From NCBI GenBank assembly GCA_035532215.1, contig DATKRK010000389.1, positions 1-11,703 of the forward strand: DNA of 11,703 bases, read 5' to 3'. Position 1 is the stretch's first letter, and each line of letters starts with the position of its first letter. The DNA comes from JAICIG01 sp035532215 (lineage in GTDB: Bacteria > Planctomycetota > Planctomycetia > Pirellulales > JAICIG01). The notes below the pieces were generated by a model. It was not told the DNA's origin. It did not search any database and was given only the letters and a program-made list of their open reading frames with translations. The position numbers and the translations under genes are program-made. Positions 1-6,332 of this stretch are shown piece by piece.

Positions 1-58
1 TTTCGGGCGGCAATGCCTGCAGTTGTTCGGGCGTAATCGGCGCTTGCGGCGGCAACAT
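1..58 (-). CDS. Partial N-terminus of a possible IS66-type transposase (runs off left edge)
   Basis: Reading leftward from an ATG at 58, the minus strand gives 19 codons, MLPPQAPITPEQLQALPPE, with no stop before the window ends. An in-frame TGA lies eight codons upstream of the ATG, so this is a real frame beginning and not the middle of a longer gene. A Pro-rich opening followed by 'ITPEQLxALPPE' resembles the first residues of IS66-family TnpC transposases, which often continue into a coiled coil. With only 19 residues this is a family impression and cannot be confirmed here. A different protein with a similar low-complexity start is possible. Confidence 0.3.
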   Translation of the reverse strand, partial: MLPPQAPITPEQLQALPPE

Positions 59-103
59 ACCGACTATTTCGCCGATTTCGCCTCATGCGCGAAGAGCAGT
101 TTT

Positions 104-124
104 CGCCCCGGCTACGCCGGGGCG
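104..124 (-). terminator. GC-rich 9-bp hairpin just after the nuclease gene
   Basis: The arms 104-112 (CGCCCCGGC) and 116-124 (GCCGGGGCG) pair perfectly around a 3-nt loop. The hairpin sits 7 bp past the stop codon of the minus-strand nuclease gene. On the minus strand it is followed by AAAA and not by a T-run, so it is a poor intrinsic terminator in that direction. It could instead be part of a mobile-element end or a short palindromic repeat. Confidence 0.35.
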
Positions 125-131
125 TGAACGG

Positions 132-551
132 TTACGCCATCGCGAAGTGCGCGAGACACCTCGCCGGATCGGTAAAGCCCTCTTTGGAGAACACGATTCC
201 AATCGTCCCAGCAGGTCGTCGCAACAATTGGCTCCGCATCTTCACGATCGGCTCAATCGCGACCTTCTTGCTCCAATCTTTGGTTTCGACCAAACACGAG
301 AGCCCTGGCAGGTGGACCGCACCGTCGATTTCTTCTACCTTCTCGCCGAAGAGCGGCACCACGTATGGGTAGCGCACGATCGGCTTTTCGTCTGGATCAA
401 GTTCGAATGCGCGGATCACCAAATACTCGAGCGCCTTCCCATCCTCCCAACCGCCAGGCGTTCCGGCCTTGACTTCCGCCCACAGGCCGCGGAGGCCGTC
501 CCAGTCGGCGATCAGCTTGATCTTGGCCTCAAGCTCGGCAGAACTCGACAT
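132..551 (-). CDS. Mrr-like PD-(D/E)XK nuclease domain protein, probably C-terminally truncated
   Basis: This 139-residue protein has the pattern of a restriction-endonuclease-like (Mrr_cat type) fold. A helix carries E42 ('GKALEYLVIRAF', 38-49). A strand pair follows with D76 ('EEIDGAV') and the E89-T90-K91 motif in 'CLVETKDW'. A last strand, 'GTIGIVFSKEGFT' (115-127), closes the visible core. The D76 ... E89-x-K91 spacing fits a metal-binding nuclease site. It would act on DNA in the cytoplasm, but its target is unknown. The start is an ATG at 551 preceded by a purine-rich AGGGGAG. The protein stops soon after 'FTDP', where I would expect relatives to continue for one or two more secondary-structure elements, and the stop lies beside a hairpin and a possible transposase gene. 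I infer 3' truncation. If so, it may be inactive. Confidence 0.6.
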   Translation of the reverse strand: MSSSAELEAKIKLIADWDGLRGLWAEVKAGTPGGWEDGKALEYLVIRAFELDPDEKPIVRYPYVVPLFGEKVEEIDGAVHLPGLSCLVETKDWSKKVAIEPIVKMRSQLLRRPAGTIGIVFSKEGFTDPARCLAHFAMA

Positions 552-813
552 CCCCCGCTCCCCTGGTTCGGATGGTCGCTGGCCCTAATTAAAGGATGGT
601 ATCAAGTATATCGCTGAACGCGGATGCCTGCATTTTTTTCCGGGCGCCGATCTCCTCACCTTCACGTCGTCTAGGGGCGATCGCGTATCATTTCAGAAAT
701 CCGAAGGCTCTTGGGAAATGTGCCGAATCGCCTCGGCGCCCAAGCCAGTTCGCCGCTACTGTGAACGAAGCTGCGCGCGGCGGACCGATCAAACGCCGGC
801 AGACGGAAGCGGT

Positions 814-1208
814 CCAAGATGGCCATTCGTGAGCCTCAACCTTGGCAAGCGAACTGTCTTAGAACCCGAAACGGGCGGGACGCCGGAAGAAATGACAGGA
901 ACCCATCCCAAGTTGGCCAACTTCATTGAACTCCTTGGCCAGCCCTGGCCGCCTTCGGCAGCCGACAACGCCCGCGATGCGGCAGCCGCGACCGGCGCAC
1001 GCCCGAAGATGGCCAACCGCGCCGGGTGTTCTTCCCAAGATGGCCAACTTCGACGCCCGGCACGGCCCGAGATCGGCCGGCAACGGCTGGATCAAATGCC
1101 AAGATGGCCAACCGCGCGGGGATTCTTGGCCGACCTTCGCCGCCTTGGTCGGTTGGAACGCCAGCTCTCGCGCGAGCATGAAAGGAGTGCCGGCCAAGAT
1201 GGCCAACC
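814..1208 (+). repeat. Degenerate direct-repeat array, core CCAAGATGGCCAAC, period about 95 bp
   Basis: Six copies of the core lie in one orientation. The AAG(A/T)TGGCCA part starts at 816, 910, 1006, 1037, 1101 and 1196. Successive spacings are 94, 96, 31, 64 and 95 bp, so five copies sit on a 94-96 bp grid and the extra copy at 1037 falls one third of the way along. A weaker copy (GAGATCGGCCGGCAAC, from 1069) falls on the next third. Flanks are related too: 'AACCGCGC' plus a G-run follows both 1006 and 1101, and 'CTTGGCC' with 'GCCGCCTT' occurs after both 910 and 1101. The copy at 910 is a perfect 14-bp palindrome. Spacings are not multiples of three and no frame is conserved across copies, so the unit appears to be maintained, or to have decayed, at the DNA level. 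Confidence 0.7.
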
Positions 1209-1239
1209 AATGCCGCCTTACTTTTTGTCCCTCGGCCAC

Positions 1240-1413
1240 GCCGGCCTTTCCGCCCGCGACCACGACTGCCGCACGCCGCTTGCGATCGCCAAGCTCCACG
1301 GAAAGGCGCGGCTGATCGAGTGGATTGCGAAGCAGGTCGGCGCCAAATGGCGCCGGACTAGCCTAATTTTCCTCCTGTCCGCGGCGCGCGGGGCGATTCT
1401 GTTGGCGGTTTAA
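1240..1413 (+). pseudogene. Ankyrin-repeat fragment (single C-terminal repeat)
   Basis: One plus-strand frame encodes, between 1246 and 1347, a stretch that fits an ankyrin repeat: 'LSARDHD' is followed by 'RTPLAIAKLHGKARLIEW' and then 'IAKQVGAK'. It matches the family pattern of a D-G-x-TPL turn, an 'A-x-x-x-G-H' helix pair and a terminal GA(D/K). The usual G of 'DGRTPL' is C here. Ankyrin domains are protein-binding and normally occur as several consecutive repeats. Only one is recognisable, the preceding region is the nucleotide repeat array with no stable frame, and no convincing start codon is visible. The frame runs on for about 21 unlike residues to a TAA at 1411-1413. I read it as the remnant of a larger ankyrin gene. 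A short functional protein is less likely. Confidence 0.5.
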
Positions 1414-1529
1414 CGCCGGTTAGCCGGGTTGGAGTTGCGTTTACCGAGGAATGGCCGGGCATCGCCCAAAACAACCCACGGATTCTACTGAGGAGCCCTA
1501 AAGCTTTTGGCCTGGCCGGACCTACCCGA

Positions 1530-1970
1530 TCAGTCGGCATTTTGGGGCCGAAGATCCGGCAGTAAATCTTCGATAAAGCGCGGTTCACCCGTCGCCTCGA
1601 CGAGGATGCCACGACCGGCAATTTCAAAGTCATGGCCGCAGACCAACTCCAGCCGTAGGCTTACTGGCTCCGATGATTTGTAAGGCAACTCCACTCCGTT
1701 TTCGTGCTTATTAGTGCCAATCGTCAAATGTCCATCGCGGGTATTGACGGGGGCATTAAGCGTGACCGTTCGGTTGATAACATTTTTGATCAGCACCCAG
1801 ATGGGCTGACTCCACCCTGTTCCGAACCAGGCGTCTCGGCGTTTCTCCCACCGATGCACATATGCGTCCAGGCAGATTTCGACGTCGGATGCAATCGGAA
1901 TCAGCGACAGCACAGTCGAATCGTGAAACTCAACCCAAGGTATGAGTCGTCGTGCTTGTTCCCCAGCCAA
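1530..1970 (-). CDS. Hypothetical protein, 146 residues
   Basis: This is an orphan soluble protein with no signal peptide or membrane segment. A conserved-looking core includes 'WVEFHDSTVLSL' near residue 12, 'LDAYVHRWE' near 34, 'GTGWSQP' near 51, and alternating beta-like stretches ending in 'GEPRFIEDLLPDL'. I have the impression of a small family of similar planctomycete proteins with F-H-D-S near the N-terminus and D-A-Y-V-H-R shortly after, but I cannot name a function. The start is TTG at 1970: the frame is open back to a TAA near 2040 with no ATG or GTG in between, and GAGG lies 8 nt before this TTG. It is flanked by non-coding stretches and shares no operon. It is less GC-rich than the centre of the window. 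Confidence 0.65.
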   Translation of the reverse strand: MAGEQARRLIPWVEFHDSTVLSLIPIASDVEICLDAYVHRWEKRRDAWFGTGWSQPIWVLIKNVINRTVTLNAPVNTRDGHLTIGTNKHENGVELPYKSSEPVSLRLELVCGHDFEIAGRGILVEATGEPRFIEDLLPDLRPQNAD

Positions 1971-2242
1971 GTGCGTAACCTCAAGTCGGGTGCCGATTTT
2001 GAAAGACGGTGCGTCGCGAGCGCTGTAGATGTAGCCAGTTTATACGCATCGGAGCGAACGCCAAATTAACCCCTGCGACGAACTTGCCTTCGTCGTCGGA
2101 TTGGTGCTCGACGCCGCCTCCCCTTCCCCTGCCGAACGCTGGCATCACCGCATGAACTTAAGTTCCAGGATCGCCGCTTGGGCACATCGGCACGAGGCCG
2201 CGGACGCAATCGACGGAGGAGGAAAGGAACGTAAGGTCGCCC

Positions 2243-2761
2243 TTAGCCGCAGAAACCAACCGTCGCGATGATTCGGGTCCAACGTTGATCGAGAAGTTGA
2301 GACACAAGCGGCTGTGACGCGTGTTTCTTCACGTCATATTCGATTCGCGTTGGCGAAGGGATCCAAAGATCGCCGGACTCTTCGTCGCCGCGGGCTGGCC
2401 CGTAGATGCAAGTGATGCTCATTTGGATTGCCGAGTCGTCAAAATCGGCGTCATCCTCGTCCCCAGCCGCGAACACTTGTCGGGTGAAGTCCAAGTACTG
2501 CGATTCGGTGGAGTCGAACTGCACCTCGTCGTCGTCGATTCCGCGGAGATCCTTGGGCTCAGGAAGGATCGGGTGTTTGCCGGCGCCCCATTGGAAAAGA
2601 AGCATGTCGCCATCGACGTCGAAGTTGGCGCCTGATACACGCACCTCCTTGTAGAAGCGGATTATTTCGCGCATCACCTCGGCTGCGGTTAGCTGTTGCG
2701 CCTGGCACGCGCGGGAAATTTCCAGGAATTGAGCAACCGCGGATTCTTGGTCGATTTCCAT
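2243..2761 (-). CDS. Hypothetical acidic protein, 172 residues
   Basis: This is an unrecognised cytoplasmic protein. The N-terminal 45 residues look helical ('AVAQFLEISRACQ', 'TAAEVMREIIRFYKEVR'). A beta-like part with 'GDMLLFQWGAG' follows, then a strongly acidic middle ('GIDDDEVQFDSTESQYLDF' and 'GDEDDADFDD'), and a C-terminal part ending in 'VGFCG'. I chose the ATG at 2761 because AAGGA lies 4 nt upstream within a purine-rich stretch. A TTG at 2791 would add ten residues but has only a weak GGTGA before it. The gene begins 40 bp after the ATPase stop on the same strand, so co-transcription is possible. Its base composition and codon use are more moderate than those of the ATPase gene, which suggests a separate history. 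No function is proposed. Confidence 0.65.
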   Translation of the reverse strand: MEIDQESAVAQFLEISRACQAQQLTAAEVMREIIRFYKEVRVSGANFDVDGDMLLFQWGAGKHPILPEPKDLRGIDDDEVQFDSTESQYLDFTRQVFAAGDEDDADFDDSAIQMSITCIYGPARGDEESGDLWIPSPTRIEYDVKKHASQPLVSQLLDQRWTRIIATVGFCG

Positions 2762-2801
2762 CTTGTCCTTACTCCGACTTCCAAATTGCAAACTCTGATC
2801 G

Positions 2802-5800
2802 TCACCTCGCCCGCGGCAGCCGATGCACGAAAAACTCGCCGGGCTTGAGCCGCTGCTCGGCGAGGTCGAGCAAATGCTCGTGGTGGGTGAAGAAGATGAC
2901 TTGGGTGCGGCGGGAAAGGGCGGCGAGGGCGGCGAGGGTGGCGGCGGAGCGGTCGTTGTCGAAGCGGATCAGGATGTCGTCGACGATGAAGGGGATCGGC
3001 TCTTTTTCGTCGAGATAGGTTTCGAGACTGGCCAGACGCAAGGCCAGGTAGAGCTGGTCGGCCGTGCCGTCGCTCATGCTCTCGACGGCCACGGGCTTGC
3101 CGTCGGCGCCGCCGCGAATGCCGACCAATACGGCCTCGCCCTGCTCGTTGTAGTCGGCCCGCAACGCGGAGAACGAACCGGCCGTCAACTGCGCGAAGAG
3201 CGTGCTGGCCCGGGTGAGCACGGGGCCTTGGTTCTTCGCGCGGTAGCGTTCGATCGCTTCGCGCAGCACGGCCGCCGCCAGCCGCAGCCGGGCGTATTGC
3301 TCGACGTCTGTGTTGAGTTCGGCCAGCAGGTTCTGGGCCCGCTCGGCCGCATCGGCCGCCGCGCCGCTGGCATCCATGCGGGACAGTTCGGCGGTCTCGG
3401 CGCCGATCGTGCGGTTGGCCTCGGTGCGCTCGCTCTCCAACTGCTCGATCTGCCCGGCCAATTGTTCGAGCCGGCCCGGCACGCCGTCGGCGTCGAGCGC
3501 TTCGACCTCGCGCAAAAACTCCTCGAGCGCCGCCCCGCCGGCCAGCGCCAGCAACCGTTCGTCGAGGCCGTGCAATTCGCGCCGCAGCTCGCGGGCGTCG
3601 GCCGAAGCGCGTTCCAGTTCGGGCAGCTCTTCGGCGCTTGAGCAGCGGGCCTCTTGGCACAACGCTTCGAGCAGGCCGCGGGCCTCGGCGGCGGCCTGCT
3701 TGGCGCGCTCGAGCTGCCCGGCCTGTCGCTGGCGCTGCTTGCGGAGCGTTTCCGAGCGCCCCTGGTCGGCCACCGCCTGCCGCTGCCGGGCGATCAGCTT
3801 GTCGGCCGCCGCCTCGGGCGAGAGCGTTTGCCACTCGGGCGCCAGCGCCGCGACGAGCAGCCGAACCTCGTCGACGAACTGCTGGCCTTCGCGGTCGATG
3901 CCTTCGATTCGTTCGCGATAGCTTGCCGCCTCTTGCAGCCTGACGAACAACTGCTGAAGCTGCGCCAAGACCTCGTTAGTCTGCGCCGGCGTGGCGTCGG
4001 CCGGCAAACCGAGCGGCTCGACCGCCGCTTGCCATTCGCGGCGCCAGGCGGCCAGCTCGCGCTGGGCTTCGTCGGCCTGCCGCCGGTCGTCTTCCAGATC
4101 GCGGCCGAGCGCGGCGATTTCCTGTTCCAACTTTTGGCGAGAAGTCGCCGCCGCCGCGATGCGCTCGACCGCGGTTTGGGCTCGCTCGACCAGCGCCGCC
4201 AGGCTTTCGCGTTGTGCCGCGGCGGGCTCGCCCAGCTCGACGAGCGATTGGCTCAGTTCGCCGCGCGAGCGCTCGATCCGCTCGTCGAGCGCGGCCAGCG
4301 CGCCGCGCTGCTTGCGGATCGCTTCGCTCTGCCCGACGAGCCACTGGCGCCGCGCATCCCAGGACCGCATCTCGCGCGGCGACCACGGCGACGCGGTAAA
4401 GGGGCGCCATAGTTCGGCCCAGTCGGCTTCGACGCGCGACTGTTCGGCCGCGGCCCGCTCGCGCTCGGCGGCCAGCTTTTCCGCATCGGCCGCGGCCGCG
4501 GCGCGGCCGGCCGCCAGTTCGGCCCGCTGAGCGACCCGGTCGGCTTCGCGGCGGAGGCGATCGGCTGCGTCGTCGGCCTGTCGCACGCTTTGTTCGTACG
4601 CCGCCGCCAGATCGCCGCCGCCGGCCGCCGCGACGAATTCGGACTGCGACTTCGAGTCGGTCTTGCCAACCAGCCAGGCCTCGCGGACCAGCCGCCAGCC
4701 GCTCTCGCGGCGCCGCCGGGCGTCGTCGAGATCCGCTTCGCCGGGCACGTCGCCGACCAGTTGCAGTTGCTCGATCCGCCGCTCGAGTTCCGCCCGGAGC
4801 GCCTCGGCCTTGGCGATTTGCTCCTCGAGCGTTTTGAGCCGGGCTGCGGCGTCGTTCAAGGCGTTCTCGAAGCGGTCGATGGTTTCGGCCGTCGGCGCCG
4901 GCAGGGTTTTCAATTCTTCCAGGCTGCCTTGCCATAGCCCGAGCCGCGCCAGCGCAGTTTCGGCCTGGGCCTCGAGATCGGCCAGTTCGGCGGCGGCCGT
5001 TGTGCGGTCTTCTTCCAGGCGCCCCAGCCCTTGCACGCGCCGCAGCGCGGCCGCCAATGGCTGCGCGTCGCGCGGCGCATCGAGCGCTTGCCGCTCGCCC
5101 TGCGCCGCTGCATGGCGGCGGCTGCGGGCGGCGAGCTGCTCGCTCGTTTGCTCGCTGCGCGAGGCCAGCGCCTCGAAGCGGTTGCCCAGGTTCTGCAACG
5201 CAATCTGTTGCCGCCGGTTGAGCCGCAACGATTCGACGTCGTCGAGCGCCAACTCGGGACGCAACTCGGCCAGGATCGCCTGGGCGTCGGCCTCGCGCTG
5301 CTTGCGAGCCGCGTGCAGGCCGGGCAGGTCGCGCTGCGCCTTGCGATAGCCGCCCAGATCGTTTTGCAGGCGTTCGATGGCCTCATGCTGGCCGCCGACT
5401 TCATCCGCCGGCCCCAAAGCCGCCAGTTGGGCGTCGAGCTCGCGAAGCGCCTCTTCGGCCTCGCGGGCCTGGGCTTCGGCCGCCGTCAGCCTGCCGACCG
5501 CCTCGCGCCGCTTGTCGGCGAAATCGTCGGGCAGCAGTTGCACCTCGCCCAATTCCACTAGTCGGCGGGCCAACTCCGCGCGCTGGGCGGCCAGCGGCAG
5601 TGCGTCGCGCTGGCGCTCCAGCCGGCGCCGTTCGTGCTGCACGATTTGCAGTTGGGCTTCGAGTTCGCCCAGCCGCTCGCGTGCTTGCCGTAGTTGCTTG
5701 TCGTGCTTCTCCCATTCCGAGCTGGGCAACTGGGCTTCTTTGACCGCCTTGCGGGCCTTGTCGAACTCGGAAAGGTTCTTGTTGATCTTGGGGACCGAGC

Positions 5801-6332
5801 CGCGGGGGACGAACAGCGCGGCGGCCGCGTCGTCGAGATTCTTTTGCACGGCCCGCAATTCGGCGATGCCCGAGCCGGCGGCGAACAGGATCTGCCCCAA
5901 CCCGCCGCCCCCTTTGACGATCTCGCGGCCGCCAGCGACGAGCGTCGGATGGTCGATGCCGAACATCGTCTCGAAGGCTTCGCGGTCGAGCCCGCCCAAG
6001 AGCCGCGTCAGCCGGGCAGGGTCGAGCGCGGTGGCGTCGTCGGCCAAGCGCAAATCGTTTTTGGTCGCTTTGCGGCGAATGCACTCGAGCACGTCGCCGT
6101 CGCCGTTGCGCAAAGCGGCGCCGATCCGCAAGTCGCCGTAGGCGTGCAGGAAGTTGTCGGTCGAGCGGTTGGGAATGCCGTACAAAAACTGCTTGAGCGC
6201 GCGAAGCGTCGAGGTTTTGCCGGCCTCGTTCGGGCCGTAAATCAGGTGCAAGCCTTCGCGGCCCGCGTCCAGGTCGAGCGTCAGGTCGGTGAACGGACCG
6301 AAGGCCCGCAATTCGAGCCGTGCAATCTTCAT
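2802..6332 (-). CDS. yhaN: YhaN/SbcC/Rad50-type AAA ATPase with long coiled coil
   Basis: This 1176-residue protein is an SMC-like DNA-repair ATPase, the expected partner of the exonuclease upstream. The N-terminus 'MKIARLELRAFGPFTDLTL' leads to Walker A GPNEAGKT (33-40). The block FETMFGIDH (120-128) and the following 'GGGGLGQILFAAGSG' are typical of YhaN proteins. Residues of about 200-1060 are almost entirely Leu/Glu/Arg/Ala-rich coiled coil. The C-terminal half-domain has the signature SDGTADQLYLALRLA from 1087, Walker B FIVDD (1115-1119) and FFTHH (1147-1151). ATP-driven joining of the two ends should control the nuclease at DNA ends. I see no CXXC zinc hook; the only close cysteine pair is C892 and C897. 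The start ATG overlaps the upstream TGA by 4 bp (ATGA), implying translational coupling. An in-frame extension back to 7649 exists but only shadows the exonuclease gene. Confidence 0.93.
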   Translation of the reverse strand: MKIARLELRAFGPFTDLTLDLDAGREGLHLIYGPNEAGKTSTLRALKQFLYGIPNRSTDNFLHAYGDLRIGAALRNGDGDVLECIRRKATKNDLRLADDATALDPARLTRLLGGLDREAFETMFGIDHPTLVAGGREIVKGGGGLGQILFAAGSGIAELRAVQKNLDDAAAALFVPRGSVPKINKNLSEFDKARKAVKEAQLPSSEWEKHDKQLRQARERLGELEAQLQIVQHERRRLERQRDALPLAAQRAELARRLVELGEVQLLPDDFADKRREAVGRLTAAEAQAREAEEALRELDAQLAALGPADEVGGQHEAIERLQNDLGGYRKAQRDLPGLHAARKQREADAQAILAELRPELALDDVESLRLNRRQQIALQNLGNRFEALASRSEQTSEQLAARSRRHAAAQGERQALDAPRDAQPLAAALRRVQGLGRLEEDRTTAAAELADLEAQAETALARLGLWQGSLEELKTLPAPTAETIDRFENALNDAAARLKTLEEQIAKAEALRAELERRIEQLQLVGDVPGEADLDDARRRRESGWRLVREAWLVGKTDSKSQSEFVAAAGGGDLAAAYEQSVRQADDAADRLRREADRVAQRAELAAGRAAAAADAEKLAAERERAAAEQSRVEADWAELWRPFTASPWSPREMRSWDARRQWLVGQSEAIRKQRGALAALDERIERSRGELSQSLVELGEPAAAQRESLAALVERAQTAVERIAAAATSRQKLEQEIAALGRDLEDDRRQADEAQRELAAWRREWQAAVEPLGLPADATPAQTNEVLAQLQQLFVRLQEAASYRERIEGIDREGQQFVDEVRLLVAALAPEWQTLSPEAAADKLIARQRQAVADQGRSETLRKQRQRQAGQLERAKQAAAEARGLLEALCQEARCSSAEELPELERASADARELRRELHGLDERLLALAGGAALEEFLREVEALDADGVPGRLEQLAGQIEQLESERTEANRTIGAETAELSRMDASGAAADAAERAQNLLAELNTDVEQYARLRLAAAVLREAIERYRAKNQGPVLTRASTLFAQLTAGSFSALRADYNEQGEAVLVGIRGGADGKPVAVESMSDGTADQLYLALRLASLETYLDEKEPIPFIVDDILIRFDNDRSAATLAALAALSRRTQVIFFTHHEHLLDLAEQRLKPGEFFVHRLPRAR

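Noticed and set aside
589..633. A 14-residue minus-strand ORF (MQASAFSDILDTIL) upstream of the nuclease gene
   Set aside because: It is too short to judge, the GAGGAG before it is about 18 nt away, and there is no other support.
814..1208. CRISPR array or plasmid-type iteron origin
   Set aside because: The repeats are only about 14 bp and diverged, spacing alternates between about 31, 64 and 95 bp, and no cas or replication gene is nearby.
718..1413. A 231-residue intact plus-strand protein over the repeat array
   Set aside because: Only the ankyrin-like end looks like protein. The repeat copies fall in different frames, so the upstream part is unlikely to be translated as one gene.
2070..2242. 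A minus-strand frame ending in AQAAILELKFMR
   Set aside because: It looks protein-like for about a dozen residues only, has no start or neighbours in frame, and may be chance.
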